DNA of 64,000 nt, taken from assembly GCA_964036045.1 (NCBI GenBank), contig OZ038384.1, forward strand, positions 28,997,771 to 29,061,770. Reading direction: 5' to 3'. Source of the DNA: Eutreptiella sp. 'Long Island Sound 2002'. Taxonomy: Eukaryota; Euglenozoa; Euglenophyceae; Eutreptiales; Eutreptiaceae. Of this stretch, positions 44,151 through 57,734 are shown piece after piece. The translations under genes and the position numbers were made by a program. Position 1 is the stretch's first letter. Every line of letters starts with the position of its first letter. The notes below the pieces were generated by a model. It was not told the origin of the DNA. It was given only the letters and a program-made list of their open reading frames with translations, and ran no database searches.

Positions 44151-45698
44151 CCATAGTTTTGTGGCCATACGACATGCATTAGGTAGCATGTATTGCACTA
44201 CAATAGTTCTACTGCGGACAGTAAAAGAACACAGCAAAAATGGGAAGAAGCCTGCTGGGCTACTAATTGCAACAATGGTAACCATGTGATGCGCCCCCAG
44301 TAATGCATAACCGGGTGTACTCTATAGTACAAGCCGTATAGATAGAAAGAAACGGATAGTACCAATGAGCCCCTCCTTTTTCACCCGCCTAGAGCGCAAC
44401 ATTCCCTTCCGTAATAGGCAGAAGACACGTGCGTGACCTTGTTCGGCAGAATATAAACCCATGTGCATGTACATAACGTGCACCCCCCCCCCCCTTGAAC
44501 CACCCCCGGGAACACACCTTCGACACAGTTCGACATAGTTCCTTGATCCGCCCGTATTCTACCGCCGGCAGTGGAATAAATTGCTGTTGGTACCGTGATG
44601 GCTTCCGTCAAACAGTTTTCAAATTGGTTTTTCGTGCACACTCCTAGGAGACTGTTTCGCCAAAATGGCATTTTGGGCCCATGAGTAAGTTACCTTTTCC
44701 GAGGTAACTTTGCACCCCCAAGTCTATACCTCAAACTCCGGTTTCTAAAGAAACTAGACATCGACATGCACTACTTTTTAGTGGTCAAATTTGTTTTCTA
44801 TGCAATAGGCCAACCATTTACCTTTAAACAGTTTACTTCAACAGAAATCTTGGTTGTATGTGCAAGGGAAAAAATTTCATACCTCCTCCCTCCTCCGGGG
44901 GTCGGCCGCGAAAATAAAACGGCATGCCATTCCCAGTAATTTTTTTCTACCCCCTCCCGCCGTGGCCGTGACTAGGTGTATCTCGGAATCTCACTGCAAC
45001 GTGCCCGTACTATGTCCAAGCAAGACATACACAATACGACAAAGATCTGACTCACGTGTGTGCCATACAAGAGCCCTCATGAAATTTGATTTGTAAGTGT
45101 TGAGAGGGTTGGAACCCAACAAAGGGGTGCAGCTGTTTGAAGATCCGTTGCTTGTAATGGCCCACAAATGGGTGTGCGGAGGATATGGAGAGGCCCCGGG
45201 TGAGGGGGGCACGGCTCATGTCACACTCACGTGGACACCAAACCTCATGCCACACTCACGTGGACACTGGGGACCAACCAAGCAATCTTGATGGGGCGGG
45301 GGGACACACAACCTCTGGCCAAACAAGTGAATTGACCCCAAGCACATGTGGGGGGGAGGGTCAGCATGGTACATAGGGGGTAGCAAGCGCAAGTGGCGCA
45401 CATGGTGATAGTGCACGAGGGTATGTACCTCATAACATGGCATCACACATAACCAAAGGTATGGATGGCCTACTTGAGGGGGCACAGTCGGCGGAGAAGC
45501 AAAGAAGAGAAGCACATGAGGGGACAAACTATACTGGATAGTTTTTATGCCTCACCATGAGCATATACCTAGGGGTGGTGAGCACAAAAGTGCACTAAGG
45601 ATGGTACAAAAGGGTGTTGCTGAGTGTCCAAGATAAGGGGGCACGTGGAGTGCCCATAACACACTTTTCCCTCCTTCATAAATGCAGAGCCGGGAGTC
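44151..45698. other. No supportable gene
   Basis: Short frames only. A 12-base C run lies near 44483, and CACTCACGTGGACAC occurs twice near 45225 and 45253. Confidence 0.3.
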
Positions 45699-45842
45699 AT
45701 GATGCCCAAGAAGAAGCCCCAGATCATAGGTAAAGGCGAAGGGGGGGGGAAGAGTGGTATGGTGTCCCATACTGGCAGCACCATGGCTAATGCTGGCCTC
45801 CATACTATCATCAATGGAGGGGAGAAGCAAGACGAGCAGTAA
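45699..45842 (+). CDS. Small basic ORF, hypothetical
   Basis: Two consecutive ATG codons open a 47-residue frame rich in Lys and Gly at the start (MMPKKKPQIIGKGEGGGK) and ending INGGEKQDEQ before TAA. It is complete and has plausible composition, but there is no independent support such as a domain or a second copy. Confidence 0.2.
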   Translation: MMPKKKPQIIGKGEGGGKSGMVSHTGSTMANAGLHTIINGGEKQDEQ

Positions 45843-46108
45843 GGAGATCACAATGTGTATCAAACTTTTGAACCATATCAGCACAGTGCTTATGCTACCT
45901 CAGTGCACATGACCCAGGAGGGAAGGAACGACTGCAAGGGTTGTAGGGTCAGGCTAAGGTAGGGGACAGGGCATGGAAGACACCCAACACGTCAAATGAT
46001 GGGGACTAGAGGAAAGACAAGCGGGGGAGCTCTCATGGATGCAGCCATACACCCCTCCTACGCCCAGCGGCTGGGACGACCTTCTACAAAAAAAGCACAC
46101 ACGGATTG

Positions 46109-46290
46109 GGATTGGGATTGGGTTTGCGGAACGCAAAGCAAGCCAGAGGCTAAAGCGCACCAACACATAAGCAGGCAAAGAACTCCCAAGCACGACACAC
46201 ACACACACACACACACAGACACACACACACTCACGCACACACACACACACACAGAGGATTGGATTAGATTGGATTGGAATGGTGGGTTTT
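46109..46290 (+). repeat. Microsatellite cluster: GGATT and CA repeats
   Basis: Three GATTGG units at 46103-46122 are followed by a (CA)n tract with a few interruptions at 46194-46254, then GGATTGGATTAGATTGGATT. Confidence 0.85.
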
Positions 46291-46979
46291 ACTCGACTAG
46301 TTCCCCACAACAACCCCTCCCCAAGGATATCGCTGCTCTGAAGGATGTTCGTACTGTACCGCACGGCACCGCACGTATCGTAGCTCTGGGTGTGCGTGCT
46401 TGGCAGTGCACGTAGTCACTACTTCTATCATTGTACAGTCCCATAGATGTGCATTGCACTGCCGGAAAGGGAATTGCCCAACGCCAGCCTTCGAGGATGC
46501 TTATAGCGTACGAACGTAGATTGTGTATGGCCAAAGGTACAGGGCAGGATGATTAGAGCATGGGACCTGTGCTTCATCTTCATCGGCGTCTTGGGTGATG
46601 TTTCCAAGGCAATTGTACACCTCCAAAAATTTGCGGATGCCTAAATTCTCCTGCAGACATCATTTGACCAGTGGAAACCCCATTCGAGAGGCACAGGGAG
46701 GGGGCATGGGGCCAGGTGCAGAGCGCCGATGCATGGGACGTCAAATTAATTCACAATACAACATTCTATTTCACAAACGCAGTTCCAAGCGCATCCGAAT
46801 GCAGAAGGCAGCTTTACTCGTGGTCATTTGTGACATGAGAACGTGGCGGCCTCTTCCCAGACAGCACTATTGACGCGTTTCAAGAGCCCTGCTCCTACTT
46901 CTGCACCGTGTGTCTCAGTATGCCAATGCCACCTCAAACACTGTTTCCTTCCTCTCCATTACAGAGGACTACTCATTCC

Positions 46980-47178
46980 ACTCCCTCCTCCACCATTCAC
47001 AAACCTCAATGATTTGGCGCAGAACTTCAATTCGAGACATGAGAGGGTCGCCTTCGTGCCCAACCTCTGCAACTCGTATTGTGTGTCCGTCCACTTTGCA
47101 TTGAGACAGCAGTGCAACCTACAAAGCACAACGGCCCAAGGATCCAGGCTGAGGCCGGTGCTTGACACCGCTATCTAG
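46980..47178 (+). CDS. Candidate exon, unknown
   Basis: A plus-strand stretch encodes LNDLAQNFNSRHERVAFVPN and NSYCVSVHFALRQQCNLQ before a TAG at 47176. The composition is protein-like. No family recognised. It could be linked to the exon at 47304. Confidence 0.3.
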
Positions 47179-47303
47179 ATACCCCCCCCCAAAAAAATAC
47201 ATACCCCGGGGTATAGATGGTGGCCAAACGCTCAACAGGGCCAGGGGGATATAGTATTTGAGGGGTACAGTATTTGGTGTTGGGGGTTCATCATGAGGTG
47301 GTC

Positions 47304-47468
47304 AGCCTCCGCTCTCTGCGAACTACACTTTTGATCCTGCTGAGGCTTTTGTGGATGTGTGTGTCACAGGTGCTGATAGAGCTGGGGCAGCACCTTCTGG
47401 AGCTGTGGCCCATGCCTCCAGCAGTGTTTCCAATGTCAAGAAGCAAACCACAATCCCTGCTTTCTTCA
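47304..47468 (+). CDS. Candidate exon ending in a PIP-box-like motif
   Basis: After GTGGTCAG (acceptor-like) the plus strand encodes LSANYTFDPAEAFVDVCVTG, an Ala/Ser-rich linker and KKQTTIPAFF, then CAA/GTGAGTG, a strong splice donor. QTTIPAFF fits the Q-x-x-[I/L]-x-x-F-F pattern of PCNA-interacting peptides. Similar QxxIxxFF sequences also occur by chance and in some transposon proteins. No other domain is visible. Confidence 0.35.
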
Positions 47469-47623
47469 AGTGAGTGTCTTTGCAGTGGTGTTGAAGGCGT
47501 ACCCTGAATTTGTTCATGTTTTGTTTGCTTGTATGTGCCAAAAAGGGGGTACAGATTTTGGCAAAAGGCCCATTAAGCCAAAGAGGGTAGAGTATTTGGG
47601 GGTGTATAAATGGTGGTGGGGTA

Positions 47624-47640
47624 CATATATATATATATAT

Positions 47641-47706
<66 letters not shown>
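47624..47706 (+). repeat. (TA)n microsatellite
   Basis: About 83 bases of alternating TA with one ATACATACAT interruption. A CAAG/CAA short repeat follows at 47739-47770. Confidence 0.95.
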
Positions 47707-47708
<2 letters not shown>

Positions 47709-48394
47709 CTACACCCCTCTCCCCTTAAATTTAGCTAACAAGCAAGCAAGCAAGCAACAACAACAACAACACGTCTCCTTGCCGTTTTGGCCATTGCTCC
47801 GTCCCAACGCTTCGGATCATTTGCCCATGTAGCCATTTTGGAGCCTAGGTGGTGGCCTTGCCAAATCCAAGTTTTGAGCCACAAACTCACCGGTGGCGGC
47901 CCGGGGCGGTGGCGCCAAGTCGGGAGGTGCCCTCCCAAATCTGCGCAGTTTTGGGCCAAAAACAGCCATTTTTCGCCCAAAACAGCCCTAGTAAGGGTTC
48001 AAAACAGCCAAACGAAGGCAAACGGCGGCTACACTCCACGTGCGGCTTGATTTTCTCGCGACCAAGGGACCTTTGGTGCCCTTCAACTCCACGATATGTC
48101 CGAGAAACTGCCCAAAAAGGCGCCAAAAAGCCCCAAAAACTGCGCAATGTGCACCAGCACCCCGAAACCAAGAACGGGCCGTATCTTGGGCTACGTGGCT
48201 CAACAACGAATTCCGAGGGCACCTAGTCCACCCGCAACCCCCCACTTTTTATGGTTTCCAAGCCTCATAATCGCCCTATGAGACACGTAGACCCCCGTAC
48301 CAGCGGTCACTTGGTGCAGCTGGAGGGCCGGCCAGCCCACGCACAGTGGGGGCCAACGTTGGGTCCACCAGGGTCCCCAGGGCGAAAAAAATGA

Positions 48395-48800
48395 TTTTTT
48401 CCAAAGTTGTTCCTAGACCACTTGGGATGCTCAAACAAGTGTTTTTAGGCCGTTTTGAGCCCGTGGTGGCGAGTTTTGGGTCATGGAAAATCCCAAAATG
48501 CCTTGAAAATGGGCCATTTTGGGACCAATCATGCGTCAAAAATGGGTCAAAAACGCGTTTTTCCAAAAGTGATCCCGGACCATTTCTGATGCTCAAACAA
48601 GTGGTTTTAGCCCATTTTGAGCCCGTGGCGACGGGTTTTGGCTCATGGAAAATCCCAAAATGCCTTGAAAATGGGCCATTTTGGGACCAAAAATGGGTCA
48701 AAAATGGGTCAAAAACGCGATTTTCCAAAAGTGATCCAGGACCATTTGGGATGCTCAAACAAGTGTTTTTAGCCCGTTTTGAGCCCGTTTTGACCGAGTT
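48395..48800 (+). repeat. 162-bp tandem repeat, about 2.5 copies
   Basis: GATGCTCAAACAAGTG recurs at 48426, 48588 and 48750, exactly 162 bases apart, with AATCCCAAAATGCCTTGAAA in each full unit. As 162 is 54 codons, a frame stays open through the array (48346-49089, 54-residue repeats such as GSWKIPKCLENGPFWDQ). The open frame may be a by-product of the repeat rather than a gene. Confidence 0.8.
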
Positions 48801-48902
48801 TAGCCCCTTCCACCACATGTATGGACCACTTTGTGCCCTTCGCACGTACCTTGGAGCCTTATGGTGGAGCCACCTAGAGTTGGGAAAGGGGTGTAGATTG
48901 GA

Positions 48903-48930
48903 GGATATATATATATATATATATATATAT
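48903..48930 (+). repeat. (TA)n tract before duplicate copy 1
   Basis: About 28 bases of TA directly abut the first base of the 1.13-kb repeat. Confidence 0.9.
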
Positions 48931-50059
48931 TGGGGGTTTAACAGAAAAATGACAATACAGGTGGGGGGGGGGTATTTTGTGCCAAGTCAAATTCGCGGTG
49001 GTAAATTTTGCGGTGGGAAATTTCTCGGAGACCCTTGGATTTCATGTGGTAAATTTTGCGGACACTCCCAGAAATGTTGTGGTGCGTAGGGCTTTGCGGG
49101 CTTGGTGAAGCTTAGCCACAGGTGCCACTCACAATGCAAGGGAGACCCATCTGCCACAGTCTGCCAGTGATGAGGGTCAATTGTCTCAGGGCTGACATGT
49201 GTTTGAACTTGACAGTGGGACACCGGAGTCCACAGTATCCGCAGCTAGTTGTCGGGAAACATCACAGAAGCCCCTGGATATCGCGGGTGAAATTTCGCAG
49301 CCAATTTGCAACGCAAAGTTTCCCACACGAAGTTGACTGACCTCGAAATTTCCTCCCCCCCTTACATGTGGGGTAGCTTAGGTACTGGGTAGTGTATCCA
49401 TCATTTCATTGCCACACTACATTGAGCAATAGGTAACGGGACTCTCCAATGCATGCCACGGGTAGGGGGCTGGTGGGTACTAGTATCCTGAATTACACCA
49501 TCACACTACAAAGGGATGCCCCGGGGCCTATTGGGGGCCTCTCCACCCATAGGGGTGCCGCTCCTTCTACCACGCCCGCTCGTGTCACAGGCAACTTCTA
49601 CTCGCCTCTTTTGACCTCATCCTTGATAACAGGGGCCTCACCGGATCTAACATCTCCACGGAGGGAAAAGAGGTAGGTATCGGCCCTAGCACTGATACCT
49701 GTTACCTTCCACGCATCACCTCTAGCCCGTCTCTGCAGCCTCCACTGCATGAGGAAAAAAAAACAGCTCCCGTGTGCATTGGTGTTCAAATTGGCAACCT
49801 TCATATGTTCATCTGATGTGCTAATCCTTGACCTAATTTCCGGCCAGTGGACTCTTGGCAAGTTTGTCTCTCAGCTCATCCGCTCCTATGCAGCCACTGA
49901 CCGCTTAACTTCAACTGCCACACTTGCTCTTGGGGCACATTGTCATGTAGGTTGTGCCCTCACGGCGCCACACAGACGCTCTCGGGGCACCAAAATATGA
50001 GTGTTGTGCCATCTTCGGGGCACCAAGTGGTCTACAACGCGCTAGGTGGGGGCCATGCG
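48931..50059 (+). repeat. 1.13-kb direct duplicate, copy 1
   Basis: It aligns end to end with 54769-55895. By eye I count about 15 substitutions and one 2-base difference in a G run, roughly 1.3 per cent. Both copies begin TGGGGGTTTAACAG straight after a (TA)n tract. Plus-strand frames inside it (49749-50000, SQLIRSYAATDRLTSTATLA) look coding and continue past its right end only in this copy. It is probably the 5' part of the element that follows. Confidence 0.9.
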
Positions 50060-50566
50060 AAGGCCCCACCAGTTCATCTCCACTTGCCCAAGGAGCATGC
50101 AATCCTCTTGGTGCCTAGGGACGAAGGGGAGCTCGAGCCGCATGTACCCACCATGCAGGCCCTCCAGCAGGTCAGGGAGATGGAGTGGCGCTCCTTGGCA
50201 GCGCGCACCAGGGCCCATACACCGCTGGCTGGTGCCTATGAGGCGGTACCCCTGGGTACGGTGCAACATGGCCCAACACACGGGAACCTCCTACGGGCGC
50301 GTGACGGCCGCTTGTCCACCATGCAAGTCATGCGGCGGTGGAGGCAAAAACTCACCAGTACGGTGATCCCGGCCCACCCCTGTATCTTCTGTGGGGGGGG
50401 CGAGGAGGACATTGGCCACATGCGCTTACTGTGTGCGCGGGACGAGGAGGTGGCGCGGCTTCTGTGTGGGCGCGTGGAGGAGTTCACTACGGAGCTTCCC
50501 CTGATGGACAGGGCGATGGAGTTCTTGGCTTGGAAAGAACACGGCTGCAGGTGGACGGATCCCTAA
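49940..50566 (+). pseudogene. Non-LTR retrotransposon-type ORF end with zinc finger
   Basis: The plus-strand frame ends with LTSTVIPAHPCIFCGGGEED, IGHMRLLC; the C-x2-C-x8-H-x4-C spacing (50383-50436) matches the finger that follows reverse transcriptase in LINE-like ORF2 proteins. The 120 residues before it (MQALQQVREMEWRSLAARTR) have the helical character of the ORF2 C-terminal region. No RT catalytic motif (such as FADD) is seen in the window. The frame shifts near 50560 into the next piece. Non-functional. Confidence 0.5.
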
Positions 50567-51875
50567 TGGCGGGCGTCGTCCCCGGGCACTTGAAATGGGT
50601 CTTCGCGACGGTGCGGGCGGTGTCATCCCGGGGCCCCGCGAAGGCCAAGCTCTACGTGGAGGACATGATCCAGATTGGGGAAGATGTGTACGCCCGGAGG
50701 AACCATCGGCTCACTCAAATCATGCAGCCACCGATGCAAGATCGAAGGAGGGCCGTGTACGCATTCCTGCGGGGGACACCCCCTTCTGTCCGGCAGCAGG
50801 GAGAGTCCAGCAGCAGCCGCCATGGAACCCGTTCGACGGCCTCCCCGGCAACCTGCAAGCGACCTTTCAAAGGGCGCCGATGCATGCGCTGTTGGTGTCC
50901 AGGTCGTACATCACGTACGAGGAGGCCATGTCCTCGCTCCCCCACTGGATGGCGGCGGTGGCACAGGCCTTCAGCCGGTGGATCGAGTCCTGGATGGGCC
51001 AGGACTATCCTGCGTTCCGGGAGCGGTCCCGCATGGTGCCAGCACAGTCCTGGACCACGGTGCGTGGTACCATGGTGCGAGGCCCTAACGGCAAGAGTGA
51101 ACCCTGGCTCCAGGTGTTCGCAGACCATCCGGCTGTTGGAAACATCATGGGCTGGCCTCGTGAAGTGCTGCCGGTCCTCCAGCAACCTCTGTGCAACCTC
51201 CCAATTTTGGCAGTGGCCTCTATGCTCGACGTGGGGGCAATGTGGCTGTATGACCGGCAGGTGCGGAGAGTCATTCCGGCGGCGACGGGGCAGCGGTCTG
51301 TGGCCATACTAGTGGGGTCCAAGCAGCTTGCACGGATCCAGGGGGGCAATGCGCGGGGCCACATCACGGAGGCGCTGTTTTCTCTGTCGGAGGGAGATGA
51401 CAACGTGGTTGCCGACGACCGTCACACGATAGATGCCTTGGGCCTCAAGGCGGTCGTCGAGGCTCGGTCGGGAGGACAAGGCATGGTTCTCGCGTCCGCC
51501 AGGGGCCCAGGGCTGGCCAGGGCTGATGTCATCGGGGAGATCGTGCAAGCTTATGGCTGGGAGCTCTTGGCGAATGGCGCGCGAAGCCTCAAGGTGGTGC
51601 AATGGCCCCGGCTACTGGAGAGCCTCCCGATGATGTCGAACGGGCGGCCAGTTCTCGGCCTAGCGTCCACGTGGGAAGAAGCGAGACGGGGCCTGCTCAA
51701 TTGTGCCACTGCACGCGTGCTGGCGGGTGCGCTGCTTCGCCACCAGGAGGCATGCTGTGATGTGTGGCAGGACCCGTGGTCGCAGTGCTGTGGAGGCGGC
51801 TGCGTCCGATCGCGGTCGGTGCTCCCGTTGTGGTGCTGCGGGTGCGGGGAGACGGCGCCGGTTTGGGTACATTAG
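50567..51875 (+). pseudogene. Long downstream domain of unknown function, frameshifted
   Basis: From 50567 to about 50810 the good frame is the one reading VPGHLKWVFATVRAVSSRG and LYVEDMIQIGEDVYARRNHR. It then passes to the frame reading WNPFDGLPGNLQATFQRAPM, ITYEEAMSSLPHWMAAVAQA, DHPAVGNIMGWPREVLPVLQ and onward, open to 51875. Residue use is protein-like for over 350 codons. It directly follows the zinc finger in the same direction, so it may be the C-terminal part of the same protein. I recognise no endonuclease or RNase H motif. Confidence 0.45.
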
Positions 51876-52779
51876 TGTGCCTCCGCCCCGCTCTGTGGGT
51901 CGTGTCGGGAGCGCGCAAGTAGGGGGTGGCCCAAAGCCAGGTGGGCGCTGCGTCACTCTGGGCAGCTGTCGTCAAGTGCCTGGAAGACGATTCAGGGTGA
52001 CCTAGGAGCGTCCGCGTGGATGGGGTGCGGTGCCCCGATGCACCGACGGCGGCCTTGCCCCTACTGCTGTGGTGGGCGGCTCTGGATGGTGATTCTCGGA
52101 TTCTTTGGTTGTGGCATCACAGGGGATCTGGTGAGGAGGCTGTGGGAGCCACGGGTAATGCAACTTGACCGGGTATGGGAGGTGTGGGTGCGCTTTCCAC
52201 CGTCCCTTTACTTCGCACGACAGCGGTCGCGGCTCATGGGAGCAATATCCTCTTAGCCTGGGTGTGCGGCAACGGCAGACGGAGTATGACGGCCAACGCG
52301 ATGTGACAGGTCGTGCCGGCCTGACAGTGAGCCGTACTGCCCCCGCACACGAGGTTCGACAGGAGATGTGGTGCTTCGCCCGCCTGCCCCGGGTTGCCGC
52401 ATACTACAGTGAGGTGTCATGGGTCGTCCCGACCAGGGTAATAAGGCCCAAACCCCTGTAGGGTATTCCCATGGCACCGGGGTCTCTACCGGCGGCCAGG
52501 TTACGGTAGTCACAGGGGTGATTCCTTGGGTTACTCCGAGGGTTGTTGAGTCGGTGTGGAAGCGAGAAAGAGCTGCAGCGCCTCCAGCGTTGCAGTGGGC
52601 TGGATGGGGAGCGACCGGCGAATGGCGCCTGATACGGCGGAAGGGGCGTTGGGCCTGCCAGTGACCCCGGGAGGGGATCGGTGCGGGTAATGGGGCGCCC
52701 CCTGGCCCTGAGTTCACCGCAGGGGGATAGAAGGGCCGCTTGTGGGACCGAAAGCGGCAATGTGAGGATGGGTGATAGG

Positions 52780-53100
52780 GACAGCGTGGTGGTACAACGG
52801 ACCGTATGGTAGGTGTACTGGGGAACGCGTGACGGTACGGGAGATGGTGTGATGGGAGTCCTGAAGGGTGCATGGCGGTGCTGGGGACTGTGTACTGGGG
52901 ATACAGAGGTACGCATGGCAGTATTGGGGTAAGTATGGTGGGAGTACTAGGGACGCGCGGCGGTACTGGGGAGCAATATGGTGGGAGTGTAGAGGGTCGC
53001 TTGGCGGTACTGGGGTGTCCCCCTGACCCCTTAAATAAATCAAGGGGAGTACTGGGGCATCCCCTGGCCCCATAAACAAACTAGAGGGAGAGTGCCTGCG
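52780..53100 (+). repeat. Degenerate GGCGGTACTGGGG-type repeat
   Basis: The words GGCGGTACTGGGG, ATGGTGGGAGTACTAGGG and ATACTGGGG-like variants recur at 20-40 base spacing. There is no coding support. Confidence 0.45.
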
Positions 53101-53649
53101 GGCATGTACATAGCCTAACCGTCTGACCTCGGCACACGGCTTGCGGTCACGGTGATGCGTGCGTTGGCGGTTCACAGGTGACGGCGGCAATATGGCGGGG
53201 TGGCGGTGTGGCCCAACGGCGATGCGGCACGGCGGCGTAGCGCCACGTTTGAGGCGACCATCTATATATGTGTAGCCTACCTGGTGGCCTCAGTCGCAAT
53301 ATGCTCCTGGGGGGTACATACCTGGGCGGCTCGTGAAGTATTGTAGAAACTGAGGGAGAGGTCCAGGGGGTGACGCGCGGGCCAATGCTATAAGTAGGCA
53401 CGCCACGTGGTCTGTGGGTGCCGAACCTGCGGCCTGGACGCTGCTGTGGCGGAGATGGCTCAACCACGGGAGCTGCCCAATGAGTGCAGGTAAGGGTCAA
53501 GGGTAGGCGTTAGGGGAATGTATGTGGGCCGAATGAGGTGAACCTGGTTACCAGGGCCCGGGGCGAGCCTCTGGTGGGTACCCCTACCGGGGGTCGATAA
53601 TCAAGCTACGGCACCCACTAGCCCGAGTCCGAGCTAGCGATTTTCACGG

Positions 53650-54220
53650 GTTGTGCCTCTCGCGCCGCGGGGCGGCCGGCGTCCCCCCTGTGGACCCTCG
53701 TGGTATATTATATGTGGGCATGTACAAGTACCACGAAGCCGCTCGGATCATGATCTCGGAGATGGGGTACCGGCACTGTATATATCGGGGGTGTGGGGGC
53801 GCTATGCGAAGGGTGCGACTATCAGCTACGGAAGAACCAAGGGTTACTACCGTATGCTTCTGTACAGTACTGGAGGGGGCCTGCGCTGGCTTCACGACGT
53901 ACACGATGAGGACCAAGGGGCGATGAAGGCTGAGGGCCAGCCTAGGCTGGAGCCCCCCAGAAACCCTGGCTATGTATCAACGGGCTTTTGCGTGTGCGCA
54001 GCTGGCAGTGGATTACATAGGGTCAGAGGTGGTGGATGTCTCAGCGGTGGCGGACGTGGGCGTACAACAAGGGGCCCATTCTTGCTTCGCCGCATGCGTG
54101 CTGCTTTGTAACTTCGTTGCTGCGTTGCAGGAGGCGCCCTTGCTTTATGCTTGTTGCTATGGTGCTGCGTTGCCCGGCCTTGCCCCCTTTACCCCCGGCG
54201 GTCCAACGGGCCAGCGCCCG
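53650..54220 (+). pseudogene. Frameshifted coding region near the element's 3' end
   Basis: Protein-like stretches alternate between two phases: 53680-53800 (GILYVGMYKYHEAARIMISE), 53790-53960 (YGRTKGYYRMLLYSTGGGLR, WLHDVHDEDQGA) and 53960-54210 (AFACAQLAVDYIGSEVVDVS). The alternation indicates small indels. No family recognised. It lies between the zinc finger frame and the (TA)n tract, within the same putative element. Confidence 0.4.
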
Positions 54221-54435
54221 TCGCCGTTGCTAATGCTAAAACTCTGCAGTTGCCACTACCCCCAAAGCCTGGTTGGCCGTTATCCCCGGTCCTCTGGGTC
54301 CTCCGTCATGCTTTGGACCACCCCAGGCAACCCTGGGACCCACGGGATCGAGCAAGGCAGGAAACACCTGTCGGTGCGAGATGCCCGGTAACTCCAGTAG
54401 ACGGCATGATAAGTGGTTATGACTAGGACTATGAC

Positions 54436-55895
<1,460 letters not shown>

Positions 55896-57000
55896 GGGGC
55901 TCTCGGGGTGTCTAGTCATCTTTCCTTTGCACCGCAAGATTTGCGGTCTGCAACCGCTTTTGTTTTTGCGTGTTCCTCTGACCGTATTCCAATCTCAGCA
56001 AGTGGTTCATGATTCACTCTGCAGCTCAAACAATCAAAACATCAACAGATTGTCGCTTGCCGTTGGTTGCCTTCGAGAAGCGCAGTCCTTTGTCTACAAC
56101 TAGTATGGCATGGTACCAAGGGAGAGTGAGGATCCAGGAGGGTTGACTGTATGCAGAGGCATATCCAAGTTTCCGAGGGATAGCGGGAGTTGTGCTGGAT
56201 ATTTTTTTTGTGCAGTGTTGCAGCCACGTAGCTTTGGCTTGGATGTTGTACCCATGGAAAAATAGAGGGCTGCGTGTCGTACACCAAACCCTAAGCTTAA
56301 AATTAGCTCCATGCGTTGTTTGCGAACCTCGCTGCAAAAAGATTAGGCCACATTAGTTGAAGGCCACCTGAGAAAAACAGTGCGGGCCAACTTTTTGCGG
56401 CTCTCTAACCTCACTGAGCACAAAACTGCAGCAAACTCAGGGGCGGTAAGTTGCTCTTGGTAACGGTTTTGGCAAAACTTCAGCATTTGCCCATGGTAAA
56501 CACCATGGCGGAACAGAATTGCATGCCGCATGCCCATACACCGAGGGTTGGTGCGTGCAAAATTGCCTCGAAGAGGGCTGTTAGATCAAGCGTAGGTGCG
56601 TACGCCATATACCCCCCTTTTTGGGGGTCATTCGCGTACCATACCCCAAGGTACGGTACCTGACGTCCAACCCCTTGTAAAATCACCCTTTTAGGAGAGA
56701 AAATGATCCCCCAAGGAATTTTTCGTTTCAGACCCCTTTAGCCCCCCGTACCCTGGTACCCCTTTTTGGGGGGGTTGGGGGTGGGGGGGTGTCTGGGGGG
56801 GGGGGGGGCTCAAAACTTCTTTGCCTATTCTGGGTGCTCTGTGTCGATTTGGACCCAGATCCTGGGCAACTTTTTTTTGTACATGGAACCCCTAACCCAT
56901 GGCGGGGGTCCGGGTCCTGACTCCGCATACCCCCAGTCCCCCTCCCCCCATGGGCCCTTGCTACTAAGGACTTAGCCGTTTTCATGCTAGACAAAGTTGT
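55896..57000. other. No supportable gene
   Basis: Short frames on both strands. G/C runs cluster at 56765-56812. A block at 56570-56655 (GGGCTGTTAGATCAA, CATATACCCCCCTTTTTGGG) has a diverged relative at 57185-57290. Confidence 0.35.
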
Positions 57001-57001
57001 T

Positions 57002-57200
57002 TAGTGACACGTGCAAGGTTTCCGAAATTCGCCTTTTTCGGAAACCCTTTTCCGCCCCTGGGATGGGTTTGGGTGATGATTTAGTGACAATACCGGTACT
57101 TGAGCACCCATGGGGACCCACGCAGTGGCTGCCAAGCCCATATAGCCCGAGCCATGCCCCCCCCCAAAAGCCCCGAAATCACCTTGTAGAGGTCGTTAGA
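57002..57200 (+). repeat. Family A ~190-bp repeat, isolated copy
   Basis: It carries the landmarks of the array at 60235-60975: TTTAGTGACACGTGCAAGG, TTTTTCGGAAACCC, GATGGGTTTGGGTGATGATT and TACTTGAGCACCCA. Confidence 0.75.
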
Positions 57201-57734
57201 TCAAAGCCAGGTGGGCGTATGTAGGGGAAAATGCCACATACCCCCCCATTCTGGGCCTTTTTGGGCCTCTTCGTGTAACCTACCCTATGGGGTTGAATTG
57301 TTGGTTAACTCCTTGTAAAATCATTAATTTGTCCCATAAACGCAACCCCCAATGAGTTTTTGGTCCGGACCCCCCAAGACCCCCCCACTTGAAACCGGCT
57401 TTTTGGAGCTTTTGAGGGAGGGGGGGGTCAAAAATGTCGAAAAAATGACCCGCCCCCTTTTTTGGGGTCGAAAGTCACGAATCTTTTGGTTTTTTTCGAT
57501 TCGGAGCCGAAAAAGTGTTTCTGGGTCCCGACCCCATGGCTTTTGTATGGGGCGGAGTGGGACGAGCGCTTTTGCAGTTTATGCACTTTCCACCCATTTT
57601 TGCTATGTTGGCGGTTTTGGTGACCTCGGTGACCCCGTGCTACGCACTCTGAGAAGGTGTGAGTGGGGATGCTGTGACAGCGTATGCCTACTAGGATACG
57701 GAAAGACGTTTTTTTGCGATCTCTAGCCTTGCTG

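Noticed and set aside
46109-46290. Telomeric repeat (GGATT-type units)
   Set aside because: There are only a few units beside a CA microsatellite; it is internal and not a known telomere motif run.
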